Assembly (NCBI RefSeq): GCF_011074795.1
Contig: NZ_JAAMPF010000018.1
Coordinates: 682,001 to 746,000 of the forward strand
Direction: 5' to 3'
Source: Marinobacter salicampi
GTDB taxonomy: Bacteria > Pseudomonadota > Gammaproteobacteria > Pseudomonadales > Oleiphilaceae
Length of the DNA: 64,000 nt
Part shown: positions 25,285-34,477 of the stretch, piece after piece
How positions within the stretch are numbered: the stretch's first letter is position 1
Layout of the letters: each line of letters opens with the position of its first letter
Notes under the pieces: generated by a model
What the model was told of the DNA's origin: nothing
Database searches by the model: none
Seen by the model: only the letters and a program-made list of their open reading frames with translations
Position numbers and translations under genes: made by a program

Positions 25285-26973
25285 ATGGGTCGTTTTTCCA
25301 ACTCGGTTGCGGTTCCGTCGGTGCTGCTTTTCGATTGGCACGGCACCCTGGTGGACACCCATGACGCCATGTTCAGCGCCATGGAAGACATGCTGCTGCA
25401 GCTGGAAGAGCTGGGCCTGGTTGAAAGGCTGCTACCCGAGGAGCGCTGCAAGACGCCTGATGACGCCCGGCTGGTGCGCTATATCCGCATTTTCAGGCGT
25501 CTGCACCCCCGCATTCTCGCCGAGCGCAGGGTTTCCCGCACTGATATCTTCAACGCCATTTTCGGCGATGACCGCGACGCCCGGCTAATTGCTCACGAAG
25601 CCTACAACCACTGCTATCGCAAGTACTTCGGTCAGGTGAAACCCTTCCAGGAGGGGGTCTATGAATACCTGTGTGCCTGTCGGAAAATGGGTATCCGACT
25701 GGCCGTGGCCACCAACCGCAACCGGGAGTTCCTTGACCAGGAACTCATGACCGTTGATGGCGGGCGCTGGCAATGGCTCTTTGACACCACTGTCTGCGCC
25801 GACGATGTCACCCATTACAAGCCCGACCCGGAAGTGATACTCAGGGCGCTGGAAAACCTCAGTCTGCCTGCGGACGCAACTGCCTGGTACGTTGGCGACA
25901 GTTACGTCGATATGATCACGGCCCACAACGCTGGCGTAACCGCCATCTTCTACAATGGCGCCTGTTGGGAAACGGCCCGAATTGACAGCTGGTTCAGCAA
26001 ACGGGATATGCCCAGTGCCATTCTGGACAGCTTCGAAGACCTTATGGACATGCTGGTGGCCATCGAGCGTCGCCAGACCGGGGCTTTCGCCCAGGACCCC
26101 GTCAGCGTCCGACCCCGGCACTTTCCACCGCCCAGGCCGCCGGAACCGCGCATCGAGGCGGACTGGCACCCGGCGGTCGCCAAGCTGATCAGACCCGCTG
26201 TTGTCCTGTTCGACTGGCACGCTACCCTGGTAGATACCCTGGATGCCATGTACCACGCGGTGGATGATATGCTGCCGGACTTCCATGAGTTGAAGCTGAT
26301 GGACCGTATGGTGGCTCCCGAAGACAGCAAGACTCCGGAAGATGCTCGCCTGGTGTCCTACGTGCGTGAGTTCGCCAAACTGCATCCCAAAGTGAAGGCA
26401 GACCGGAAAATCTCCCGTACCGATATTTTCGAGGTGCTGTTCGGAGACGACGAGGCCGCCAAGAAAATCGCCCACATCGCCTTCAATAACCACTATCGCC
26501 AGCATTATGGCAACGTGTCGGCCTTCGAACCAAGGGTTCGGGATGTGTTGGAGGGGCTCCGTAAAATGGAGCGGCGTGTCGGCGTCATTACTAACCGGGA
26601 CAGGGAGTTCTTCGAGCATGAACTGGCGGCGGTCGAGGGCACAGGCTGGAGCCACCTGTTCGATACGGCTGTCTGCGGCGACGATACGCCGCTGCGGAAA
26701 CCTCACCCTGACCAGCTCCTGCTGGCGGCGGAAAACCTGAATTACCCGGCGGACCCCAGCGTCTGGTACGTGGGCGACAGCACAACTGACATTATTGCTG
26801 CCAAGCGCGCAGGCATGACCGCGGTCTTCTTCAATGGGGCCCAGTGGGACCTGCCCTGGCTGCAGAAAATCTTCCCGGGTACCCGTCGCCATCCGGACAA
26901 GCCGGACGTGGTGGTCAATGATTTCTCCGAGTTCTGGGCCCTGGTGCTGGCCTGCGACATCGGCCCGCCCTGA
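25285..26973 (+). CDS. Tandem HAD-superfamily protein, two related domains
   Basis: 562 residues from ATG 25285 (CAGGAGA upstream). Two homologous halves of about 240 residues joined by a Pro/Arg-rich linker near 275-290. Motif I is FDWHGTLVD (Asp17, His19) and FDWHATLVD (Asp310, His312): the nucleophile Asp is kept but the usual second Asp is His in both. Motif II Thr is in ATNRNREF and ITNRDREF, motif III Lys in KPDPE and KPHPD, motif IV is VGDSYVDM and VGDSTTDI. A phosphohydrolase is likely but altered acid/base chemistry is expected. Substrate unknown. Confidence 0.82.
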   Translation: MGRFSNSVAVPSVLLFDWHGTLVDTHDAMFSAMEDMLLQLEELGLVERLLPEERCKTPDDARLVRYIRIFRRLHPRILAERRVSRTDIFNAIFGDDRDARLIAHEAYNHCYRKYFGQVKPFQEGVYEYLCACRKMGIRLAVATNRNREFLDQELMTVDGGRWQWLFDTTVCADDVTHYKPDPEVILRALENLSLPADATAWYVGDSYVDMITAHNAGVTAIFYNGACWETARIDSWFSKRDMPSAILDSFEDLMDMLVAIERRQTGAFAQDPVSVRPRHFPPPRPPEPRIEADWHPAVAKLIRPAVVLFDWHATLVDTLDAMYHAVDDMLPDFHELKLMDRMVAPEDSKTPEDARLVSYVREFAKLHPKVKADRKISRTDIFEVLFGDDEAAKKIAHIAFNNHYRQHYGNVSAFEPRVRDVLEGLRKMERRVGVITNRDREFFEHELAAVEGTGWSHLFDTAVCGDDTPLRKPHPDQLLLAAENLNYPADPSVWYVGDSTTDIIAAKRAGMTAVFFNGAQWDLPWLQKIFPGTRRHPDKPDVVVNDFSEFWALVLACDIGPP

Positions 26974-27007
26974 GTCCCTGGTCTCCGGGCTCGGGCCGTT
27001 GCTTTGA

Positions 27008-27397
27008 CTACTGCTTGATCACTTTACCCGCGGTTTCCAGATACGTTGCGCCGCTAGCCGTGACTGTCGCCGGGTCGTTACTTTCTGATGCAATATGCAC
27101 TTCTTCCAGTACATCAGCCAGGCCGCCGAGCTCATTGCGGATCTTCTCCAGGGCGTTTTCCAGGGTGTAGGTCATTTGATGGACTTCATGCATGTTCTGA
27201 TCGCTCAGGGATTCCTTGCCCGTGATATTGGCCAGCTTTTCATTATATTCCATAAAATTTGCCACTGCCTGTTCAAGGGTCGTGGCTTTCTTGCCTTCGA
27301 AATGATCGGGGCGCTCTTCAGCAAAAGTGAGGGGGCTCAGAGCGAGTGTACTGACACCAAGTGAGCAAATAAGGGCAAGAGGCATGAAACGGTTCAT
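27008..27397 (-). CDS. Small periplasmic protein, DUF6746-like
   Basis: 129 residues from ATG 27397 (MNRFMPLALICSLGVSTLAL), a clear signal peptide cut near LTFAEE. The mature part is helical and acidic: HFEGKKATTLEQAVANFMEY, MHEVHQMTYTLENALEKI, LADVLEEVHIASES. It resembles DUF6746 from memory. No catalytic motif. An AT-rich palindrome matching the Fur box lies 55 bp upstream, suggesting iron control. Confidence 0.7.
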   Translation of the reverse strand: MNRFMPLALICSLGVSTLALSPLTFAEERPDHFEGKKATTLEQAVANFMEYNEKLANITGKESLSDQNMHEVHQMTYTLENALEKIRNELGGLADVLEEVHIASESNDPATVTASGATYLETAGKVIKQ

Positions 27398-27451
27398 ATC
27401 AATTCCTTGACTGGGTTGGAGTGTTGGAAAGTCAGAGCAACCTTCATTAAT

Positions 27452-27470
27452 GCTAATAATAATCATTATT
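27452..27470 (-). promoter_or_regulatory. Fur-box-like palindrome
   Basis: The 19-mer GCTAATAATAATCATTATT agrees with the Fur consensus GATAATGATAATCATTATC at 16 of 19 positions. It lies upstream of the periplasmic-protein gene ending at 27008, in a 289 bp intergenic region with no other gene. Confidence 0.6.
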
Positions 27471-27686
27471 GTTAACGCAGAGCAATGGTTTATTGTCGCG
27501 TTAGTCCAGACGCTTCCTTTACTCCTTTTTTCTTTGGCTCACGTCGATAAAACATTTGCAGGGGAAATATCGGGGTAGCTACTGATTCCTTGCGAGAGTG
27601 TTAATGAGACGACGGGTGAAGACCAGACTGATCAGGCTGTGTCTGTTTGTCGCAGGCAACAAAACCGTGGTTTGATAGGCGAAGCA

Positions 27687-29219
27687 CTAGAGTTTATCGA
27701 TGTTCGCCAGCAGCCACTCACCACGTTTGATCAGCGCCTGCCGCCGCTCCGGTTTCTGCTTGTCCCAGTTGCGGTACATCATGCCCATGCGGGGGTTACT
27801 GGCAAAGTCGTCCCGGTGCCGGTCAATAAAATGCCAGTACAGGGCATTGAAGGGACAGGCATCGTCTTCGGTTGCCTTGTTGACGTTGTACCTGCATTGG
27901 GAGCAGTAATCCGACATCCGGTGGATGTATTTGCCGCTGGCAGCGTAGGGCTTAGAGCCCAGGTAACCGCCGTCCGCATGCATGACCATGCCCAGGGTAT
28001 TGGGCAGCTCGACCCAGTCGTAGGCGTCCACATACACCGCCAGATACCAGTCGCAGATCTCCCTGGGGAGCACGCCTGCCAGCAGCGCAAAGTTACCGGT
28101 GACCATCAGTCGCTGGATGTGGTGGGCGTACCCATTGCGCTGGGTTGCGTCGATGGTTTTATGCATACAGCGCATATCAGTTTCGCCGCTCCAGTAGAAC
28201 CAGGGCAGCGGGCGGTCATTGCCCAGCCGGTTTTCGTCGGCATAGCCGGGCATGTGTAACCAGTAAAGGCCGCGCACGAATTCCCGCCAGCCGATAATCT
28301 GGCGTACAAAGCCTTCTACTGCGTTCAGGGGTGCGTGGCCTGAATAGTAGCGTTGGACGGCCGCTTCACAGACGGTCAGGGGGTCCAGTAACCCCATATT
28401 GAGATAGGGCGAAAGCACTGCGTGGAATAGCCAGTCCTCCTTGTCGGAGAGGGCGTCCTGGAAATCGCCGAACCAGGGCAGGGCAGAGTCCAGGAAATGG
28501 CTCAGTGCCGCGTCCGCCCCATCAGTCGTCACCGCAAAGTGAAAGTCATCGGTGGTGCCGAAGCTGTCCGGAAACCAGCGGTTTACCTGGCCAATGACCT
28601 CCTGCGTCAGTTGGTCGGGCTCAGCCCGGAACGGCGTAGGTGCGGGGGGCGTCCCGGACCATTTCTTTCGGTTGTCACTATCGAAGTTCCATTTCCCCCC
28701 TTCAGGCCCGCCCTCCGGGGTCATCAGCAGACCCGTCTTGCGCCGTAATTCCCTGTAGAAAAATTCCATGCGCAGCTGCTTGCGTCCCTCGGCCCAGTTC
28801 GCAAATTCAGCCTTGGTGGAAAGAAACCGGTGGTCGGGAAGAATATCTACTGGCAGCCCCAGTCTTTCATGCCATTGCCGGACCTGGTCATGGAGCCGCC
28901 ACTCACCGCATTCGGTGGTGATGACCCTTTCAAAATTCTGCTTTGCCACCAGCCTGGCCACCACTGCTTCCAGGGTGGTCGCGGAATCGTCGGGGTGGTA
29001 ACGCTGGTAGTGCACCTGCCATCCCTCACCGCTCAGCTGGTCGGCAAAATGGCGCATGGCGCTGAACACCAGTACCAGTTTCTTCTTGTGGTGGTTGGTG
29101 TAGGTGGCCTCACTATGCACCTCAGCCATCACCACCAGGTCCCGGTTCGGATCTGCGGCTTTCAGTGCGCTGAGGTCGGTGGTCAGCTGGTCACCCAGGA
29201 TCAGAATCAGGTTGGTCAT
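27687..29219 (-). CDS. Cryptochrome/photolyase-related protein (FeS-BCP, PhrB type)
   Basis: 510 residues. The N-terminal Rossmann domain begins TNLILILGDQLTTDLSALKA. The C-terminal helical domain carries the FeS-BCP cysteines: one in REICDWYLAVYVD, two in SDYCSQCRYNV and one in DDACPFNALYW, expected to hold a [4Fe-4S] cluster, with YASGKYIHRMSDYC before them. FAD-binding prokaryotic (6-4) photolyases share this layout. It is predicted to repair UV photoproducts using light. The region to hemN is divergent. Confidence 0.88.
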   Translation of the reverse strand: MTNLILILGDQLTTDLSALKAADPNRDLVVMAEVHSEATYTNHHKKKLVLVFSAMRHFADQLSGEGWQVHYQRYHPDDSATTLEAVVARLVAKQNFERVITTECGEWRLHDQVRQWHERLGLPVDILPDHRFLSTKAEFANWAEGRKQLRMEFFYRELRRKTGLLMTPEGGPEGGKWNFDSDNRKKWSGTPPAPTPFRAEPDQLTQEVIGQVNRWFPDSFGTTDDFHFAVTTDGADAALSHFLDSALPWFGDFQDALSDKEDWLFHAVLSPYLNMGLLDPLTVCEAAVQRYYSGHAPLNAVEGFVRQIIGWREFVRGLYWLHMPGYADENRLGNDRPLPWFYWSGETDMRCMHKTIDATQRNGYAHHIQRLMVTGNFALLAGVLPREICDWYLAVYVDAYDWVELPNTLGMVMHADGGYLGSKPYAASGKYIHRMSDYCSQCRYNVNKATEDDACPFNALYWHFIDRHRDDFASNPRMGMMYRNWDKQKPERRQALIKRGEWLLANIDKL

Positions 29220-29335
29220 GGCGTTCAGGTCGCTCTCTTTAGGGGTAGAGAAAGTACGCTTTGGGGATAGAGAACGTACGCCTACAGGTGGAGGGTGGTT
29301 CAGCGGTGTCCGTGATAGTTTGATTGCAAGTGGAA

Positions 29336-29349
29336 CTGACCTGGGTCAA
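29336..29349 (+). promoter_or_regulatory. FNR/ANR-like box upstream of hemN
   Basis: CTGAC-CTGG-GTCAA, a symmetrical variant of TTGAC-N4-GTCAA with one mismatch. The centre is about 70 bp upstream of the hemN ATG. hemN promoters in pseudomonads are known ANR/DNR targets. Confidence 0.5.
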
Positions 29350-29412
29350 CAGGTTGCCAATGCCTGCCGATTAAACTTCTCGCTGTCTATTTCTCCCGAA
29401 CTGAGGGCGCCA

Positions 29413-30843
29413 ATGAACGCTACCATTATACAACCCGAATTCGAGAACGTGCCCCCGTTCGCCTGGGATGAGGCCCTGATCAAACGCTACGATCTGAGCG
29501 GACCCCGGTATACGTCGTATCCGACAGCGGTCGAGTTCACCCCTGAGTACACGGTTCGCCAGATGATGGAAGACGCGGCAATCAGCAGAGCCAGCGGCCG
29601 TGATCTATCCCTCTATACGCACCTGCCGTTCTGTGCCCACCTCTGTTACTACTGCGCCTGCAACAAGGTGATTACCAAGAAGCGGGACAAGGCCCAGCCC
29701 TACGTTGCCCGGGTACTCAAGGAAGCCGCAATACAGGCGGAGCTATTCGGCCCGGACCGGCTGGTCAAGCAGCTTCACTGGGGCGGGGGTACCCCCACCT
29801 TCCTGCCCCGGGACGTGATGCAGGAACTGATGGCCGGTTATGGCGAACTGTTTAACCTGGCAACGGATGAAAGCCGGGATTTCAGCGTTGAAATCGACCC
29901 GCGGGAAGTGGCCGAAGACACCATGGCAACCCTCCGGGAGTTGGGCTTCAATCGCATCAGTCTCGGGGTCCAGGACCTCAACCCGGTGGTACAGAAGGCG
30001 GTTAACCGCATCCAGCCCAAGGCAATGACCGAGGCGGTGCTGAATGAAGCCCGTGCCCTCGGCTTCCGGTCCATCAATCTCGACCTTATCTATGGCCTGC
30101 CCTTCCAGACACCGGCCAGTTTCGCGGAAACCCTGGAGCATGTGATCGAGATGTCGCCGGACCGCCTGTCGGTCTTCAGCTACGCTCACATGCCCCAGCG
30201 TTTCTATCCCCAGACCCGGATTCAGGGCGACACCCTGCCGTCGCCGGCAGACAAACTGACGATCCTTCACCAGACCATTAACCGCCTGCTTGAGGCCGGC
30301 TACCAGTACATTGGCATGGACCACTTCGCCAAACCCGACGACAGCCTGGCTGTGGCCCAGAGGGAAGGGCGCCTGCACCGGAACTTTCAGGGCTACACCA
30401 CCCACAGCGACTGCGATCTGGTGTCGCTCGGGGTATCAGCCATTGGCCAGACCGAAAATGCCTATTTCCAGAATGACCACGACCTCCCTAACTACGAGGC
30501 CAGGATGGATGCCGGCGAACTGGCCATCATCCGGGGCGTGCGTCTGACCCGAGATGACCAGATCAGGCGCTGGGTGATTGGTCAGTTGATCTGCCAGTTC
30601 CAGCTGGACAGGGCCGAATTCAGGGCGCGGTTCGAGGAAGACTTCGACCGCTACTTCGCGTCAGAACTGCGCCACCTGCAGCTGATGGTGACGGACGGTC
30701 TGCTGAAAACGGACGGTGCCTACCTTCAGGTACAGCCCGCAGGGCGCCTGCTGATCCGGGCGATCTGCAAGGTCTTTGACCGTTACCGCTCGGCGGTGCA
30801 TTTTCCTGAGGCCGTCAACCAGCGCTTTTCGCGCATCATCTGA
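29413..30843 (+). CDS. hemN: Oxygen-independent coproporphyrinogen III oxidase
   Basis: 476 residues from ATG 29413, slightly longer than E. coli HemN. Radical-SAM Cys74, Cys78, Cys81 and the extra Cys83 are in HLPFCAHLCYYCACNK. Further family motifs: LHWGGGTPTFLP, EIDPREVAEDTMATLRELGF, RISLGVQDLNPVVQ and GLPFQTPASF. It converts coproporphyrinogen III to protoporphyrinogen IX without O2, supplying haem for NarI, NorZ and cytochromes under denitrifying conditions. A terminator follows at 30872. Confidence 0.93.
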   Translation: MNATIIQPEFENVPPFAWDEALIKRYDLSGPRYTSYPTAVEFTPEYTVRQMMEDAAISRASGRDLSLYTHLPFCAHLCYYCACNKVITKKRDKAQPYVARVLKEAAIQAELFGPDRLVKQLHWGGGTPTFLPRDVMQELMAGYGELFNLATDESRDFSVEIDPREVAEDTMATLRELGFNRISLGVQDLNPVVQKAVNRIQPKAMTEAVLNEARALGFRSINLDLIYGLPFQTPASFAETLEHVIEMSPDRLSVFSYAHMPQRFYPQTRIQGDTLPSPADKLTILHQTINRLLEAGYQYIGMDHFAKPDDSLAVAQREGRLHRNFQGYTTHSDCDLVSLGVSAIGQTENAYFQNDHDLPNYEARMDAGELAIIRGVRLTRDDQIRRWVIGQLICQFQLDRAEFRARFEEDFDRYFASELRHLQLMVTDGLLKTDGAYLQVQPAGRLLIRAICKVFDRYRSAVHFPEAVNQRFSRII

Positions 30844-30871
30844 ACCATCCCTCTCAAGGATTGGTCCGGCC

Positions 30872-30898
30872 GCCGGTACCTCGGGTACCGGCTTTTTT
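30872..30898 (+). terminator. Rho-independent terminator after hemN
   Basis: GCCGGTACC and GGTACCGGC pair over a three-base loop and are followed by TTTTTT, 28 bp past the hemN stop. Confidence 0.9.
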
Positions 30899-31217
30899 AT
30901 TTCCGGGGAATCATTTTAGTCAAAGCCTGGCTCATTCGAGGCTAAAGCTATATATCCTCTGCCTTTTTTTATTCTTGCCTGGCACGAGACGTTTGGCCAA
31001 GTTGATTTAATATGCATTCAGTGTAAATTAATTTTAAAAATAAAAGGTATTTTAGGGAACCGTTTGCAGAGATTGCACGTAGAGCATATTCAGTTTGAGT
31101 CGTTCGGTTCCTGAATCAGCAGGGTAGCTGCACAGGTTTCAAGGGAGAGGGCTGTCAGGCTCAAGGCCACGGGGTGGACACGGTACCACCAGTACTTATG
31201 TTGTATGGAGCCGGCGG
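30899..31217. other. AT-rich intergenic stretch before the nsrR-like gene
   Basis: About 320 bp with no ORF I can support. The middle (about 30990-31055) is markedly AT-rich and should hold the promoter of the regulator at 31218. A partial NsrR-like half-site AATATGCATTC is at 31009-31019, too weak to call. Confidence 0.4.
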
Positions 31218-31655
31218 ATGCACATTACCCGTTACACAGATTACTCCTTGAGAGTACTGATTTTTCTTGCTGTTCAACCTGATCGTCTCGCCACGATTCA
31301 GGAAATAGCAGACAGCTACAGCATTTCCAAGAACCACCTAATGAAGGTCGTCCACCAGCTTAACCGCAAGGGTTATGTGGAAACCGTCAGGGGCAAGAAT
31401 GGTGGGCTTCGGCTGAACATGGAGCCCAGGAACATCAATGTGGGCGTGCTGGTACGTGAGACCGAGCAGGATCTGCAGCTGGTGGAGTGCTTTTCATCAG
31501 ACAACGGCTGTATCATTGCGCCGGTATGCGGTCTCAAAAATATGTTTGCCGAGGCCCTGGACGCTTTCCTGAATGCCCTGGACCAGCATAGCCTTGAGGA
31601 GCTTCTGCCAGCGCACAAGACCCCCCAGCTTATGAGACTGCTTCAGATAGCCTGA
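31218..31655 (+). CDS. Rrf2-family regulator, NsrR-like (copy 1)
   Basis: 145 residues. The Rrf2 winged helix is visible: MHITRYTDYSLRVLIFLAV, then SKNHLMKVVHQLNRKGYVET and VRGKNGGLRL. Three cysteines in ECFSSDNGCIIAPVC match the NsrR Fe-S ligand spacing. NsrR is an NO-sensing repressor. It is strongly similar to the second copy at 57776. Convergent with narL, whose stop lies 17 bp away. Confidence 0.85.
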   Translation: MHITRYTDYSLRVLIFLAVQPDRLATIQEIADSYSISKNHLMKVVHQLNRKGYVETVRGKNGGLRLNMEPRNINVGVLVRETEQDLQLVECFSSDNGCIIAPVCGLKNMFAEALDAFLNALDQHSLEELLPAHKTPQLMRLLQIA

Positions 31656-31672
31656 ATAAAGCAGACGACCGA

Positions 31673-32326
31673 CTAGCGGTGCAAGCCCTCTTCCACGGCC
31701 CAAACCGCCACCTCGACCCGGGACCTGAGGTTCAGTTTCTTGAGCAGGTGCTTGACATGCACCTTCACTGTGCCATCGCTGATGTCCAGGCGTCGGCCAA
31801 TCATCTTGTTCGACAGTCCATCAGCAATCAGCTTGAGTATGTCCCGTTCCCGCGGCGTCAATGAGTCGTAGTCGGGCCGGGCAGCTTCGGGCTTCTGAGA
31901 GCGCAGTGCCTGGGCAAGCAGTGTGGTCAGGCGATCGCTGATGACCATGCGACCTACCGCGGCCTGGTGCAACTGGCGGAGCAGGTCCTCCGGCTCCATG
32001 TCCTTGAGCAGATAGCCGTCGGCACCCGCCCTCAAAGCGGCCACCACATCATCTTCATGATCCGAGACCGTGAAGATCACAATGCGGGCGCTGACATTTT
32101 TCGACCGCAGTATTTTCAGGGTTTCAATACCGTTGACTTCCGGCATGTTCAGGTCCAGCAGGATCAGGTCGGGCTCAAGCTCTTCGGCCCGGGCAACCCC
32201 GTCGGCGGAATTGCTCGCTTCCCCGACCACCTGCATGTCGTCTTCCATTTCGATCAGCTGCTTTATGCCCTGCCTGAGCAGTGGATGGTCGTCGATCAAC
32301 AGAATACTGGCGGGTGTTTCCGACAT
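31673..32326 (-). CDS. narL: Nitrate/nitrite response regulator NarL
   Basis: 217 residues from ATG 32326 (AGGAGAG upstream). Receiver: [20 protein letters not shown], phospho-Asp in [17 protein letters not shown], Lys in [12 protein letters not shown]. LuxR-type DNA-binding domain: [20 protein letters not shown] then [19 protein letters not shown]. The [13 protein letters not shown] helix is the NarL recognition region. It follows narX by 29 bp on the same strand and forms the nitrate-sensing pair with it. Confidence 0.93.
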   Translation of the reverse strand: MSETPASILLIDDHPLLRQGIKQLIEMEDDMQVVGEASNSADGVARAEELEPDLILLDLNMPEVNGIETLKILRSKNVSARIVIFTVSDHEDDVVAALRAGADGYLLKDMEPEDLLRQLHQAAVGRMVISDRLTTLLAQALRSQKPEAARPDYDSLTPRERDILKLIADGLSNKMIGRRLDISDGTVKVHVKHLLKKLNLRSRVEVAVWAVEEGLHR

Positions 32327-32355
32327 GTGGCTCTCCTGGGGGTTAAGACTCATAG

Positions 32356-34227
32356 TCAGGACTCGGTGCTTGCCTGACGGGTAATAAGGTGGCGGCTCTT
32401 AGGCACAAAGCCAAGCTCAACGTTGACGCCGCCGCCTTCACGATTTTCAATAGCGATCTTGCCACCCAGCGTGCGGGCCCGGTCGTGCATGATGATCAGG
32501 CCATAATGCTGGGGTGGTTGTCCGCTTTCAGGCAGACCCTTGCCGTCATCCGTGACCCGTACCTGAACCTTGGGCGACCGAAAGGTGACGGCTACCTCGA
32601 CCTGGGAGGCGTTGGCATGCTTGACCGTGTTGGCCAGGGCTTCCCGGACGATCTGCAGCACATGGATTTCCTCATTGGCCGACAGCATGGCCGGGGGAAG
32701 GTCATAGGTTAACTGGACAGGGTTGGGTAAACGTTCGCCGAATTCAATCACTGTTTCACGCAGGGCAGTGCCGAGATCAGGGGTGTCCAGCTTGAGGCGG
32801 AAGGTAGTCAGTAATTCCCGGAGCTGGCGGTAGGCACTGTTCAGGCCGGTGCTGAGCTCGTTGAGTATCTCGTTGTGGCGGTCTGTATTGTCCGGAACTA
32901 TGTCGAGACGGCGCAGGCGGGCCACCTGCATCTTCAGGTAGGACAGGGACTGGGCCAGTGAATCGTGAAGTTCCCGGGCAATAATGGCACGCTCCTCCGC
33001 AAGGGTAAGGCGCTGCTGTTCGGTCATCTGGCGTTGCAGGAAAATGGCGGTGGCCAGCTGGTCACTCAGGGTTTCCAACAGGCGCCGTGCTGTCTCAGGC
33101 AGCCCCGTTCCCCCCGGGTACCAGACTTCCAGGGTGCCGAGCAGGTTGGTGGAGGTGCGGATGGGCAACATCAGACGGCGGCTTTCCGGATTTTCAAGGG
33201 GCGCATCGTCCAGTGCATGAGGCGAAACCAGGCAGGCGTTGCAGTCGTGGTCCCGACAGTAGTACGGACGTTCCTTGGCAGCGGTGGTGAGCGCCTGGAC
33301 CGGCTCTAGCGAATTACGGTCATGAAGGTACAGGCGTATTGGGCCAATGCCCAGAAGCTCTTCCAGGTTCTGCAGCAGCGGTATGGCGCCATCGCATAGG
33401 TCGCCGCTGGCAAACAGGGAACGGCTAGCACTGTGGAGTAGCCGCAGGGCAGCATGGCTGCGTTCCAGGGCCTCGGTTTTTTCACTGGCTTCGGCTTCAA
33501 GGTCCCGGTAGCTGGCGCCGAGTTCTTCCGTCATCTGATCAAATGCCCGACCCAGCCTGCTGAGTTCGTCATCGCCCCTGAAGCCGGAGCGCTGGCTGAA
33601 ATCTTTGCTGCCTACGGCAAGCGCGATGGTCAGCAGGCGTTTCAAGGGCTGGACGACCCGGATCTTGGTGTCGAAGTAAAGCGCTACTATGACCAGCAGG
33701 GTGACAATCAGGCTGACGATCTGTACCAGGTTCATCAGCCGGATTCGGGCTTCGGTGCGTTGTTCAAGAAGAGTGACCAGGGCATCCGCCTGATCGACCA
33801 GCCGTCCGACCAGCTGGTGCAGGGTTGCCGGTTCGGTCTCGACTGCTGGTCCCATCAGGAGTGGCTTCAGCTCTTCCAGCCATAACGCACTGATGGCGCC
33901 GTGCTGGCGAAAGATCTCATGGTCAGCGGCATCCGGAAGCACGCTGACCAGCGGCTGGCTGTGCAGGCGCTCGGTGAAGCGTTGCAGTTGGGCCTCCCAC
34001 GCACCGGAGGCTGCCGGCACCGGGTCGGAGGTCTGGTCACGGAGCCGGTGCCACTGGGCCAGCATCTGAAAGCTCTGCATGCGCAGGGAGCCGGCGATGT
34101 TGATGGCGGTGGCACTGCCCTGGATGCTGCCAGAGACAGCCAGCGAAATCATGATGTTAATCAGCGCGACAATGCTGATAGCCGCTACCACGGCTCCAAC
34201 GCGACGTACCAGAGAGTTTCGGAGCAT
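32356..34227 (-). CDS. narX: Nitrate/nitrite sensor kinase NarX
   Basis: 623 residues from ATG 34227 (AAGGTAGG upstream); an in-frame start at 34329 is less likely. TM1 is at about 9-30. The periplasmic P box reads [20 protein letters not shown], the nitrate-binding helix. TM2 near 165-185, HAMP, a central module with the cysteine motif CRDHDCNAC, then HisKA_3 with [19 protein letters not shown], and an ATPase domain with [12 protein letters not shown]. It controls NarL phosphorylation in response to nitrate. Confidence 0.93.
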   Translation of the reverse strand: MLRNSLVRRVGAVVAAISIVALINIMISLAVSGSIQGSATAINIAGSLRMQSFQMLAQWHRLRDQTSDPVPAASGAWEAQLQRFTERLHSQPLVSVLPDAADHEIFRQHGAISALWLEELKPLLMGPAVETEPATLHQLVGRLVDQADALVTLLEQRTEARIRLMNLVQIVSLIVTLLVIVALYFDTKIRVVQPLKRLLTIALAVGSKDFSQRSGFRGDDELSRLGRAFDQMTEELGASYRDLEAEASEKTEALERSHAALRLLHSASRSLFASGDLCDGAIPLLQNLEELLGIGPIRLYLHDRNSLEPVQALTTAAKERPYYCRDHDCNACLVSPHALDDAPLENPESRRLMLPIRTSTNLLGTLEVWYPGGTGLPETARRLLETLSDQLATAIFLQRQMTEQQRLTLAEERAIIARELHDSLAQSLSYLKMQVARLRRLDIVPDNTDRHNEILNELSTGLNSAYRQLRELLTTFRLKLDTPDLGTALRETVIEFGERLPNPVQLTYDLPPAMLSANEEIHVLQIVREALANTVKHANASQVEVAVTFRSPKVQVRVTDDGKGLPESGQPPQHYGLIIMHDRARTLGGKIAIENREGGGVNVELGFVPKSRHLITRQASTES

Positions 34228-34354
34228 CCGACCTACCTTGATAATAACTTCAATGAGCCCTTGTTGTAACATTGGCTGCGCCGTGGCGAGCTCCGGACCG
34301 AGCCCTATGGTAGCAACTGAGTGGCCCAATCCATAACGGTTTCGCCCGTCAGGC

Positions 34355-34370
34355 TACCTCTTTCAGAGTA
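34355..34370 (+). promoter_or_regulatory. NarL-type 7-2-7 site
   Basis: TACCTCT (a perfect TACYYMT heptamer), two bases, then CAGAGTA (five of seven to the inverted heptamer). A second forward heptamer, TACCCCT, is at 34377-34383. The spacing of two bases is the preferred NarL/NarP arrangement. It lies between narX and the fourth NNP gene. Confidence 0.55.
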
Positions 34371-34477
34371 GGCTCCTACCCCTGTAGTCATTGCCACCGA
34401 TGACCTTTTGACCCTGAGTATCCCTGCGGCCAACACTTGTGCCATGCCCATAACTGAAGCCAGCAATGGAGCCAGGG

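Noticed and set aside
31009..31031. Possible NsrR site upstream of the first nsrR-like gene
   Set aside because: The first half-site fits 9 of 11 positions but the second only about 4 of 11, no better than expected in AT-rich DNA.
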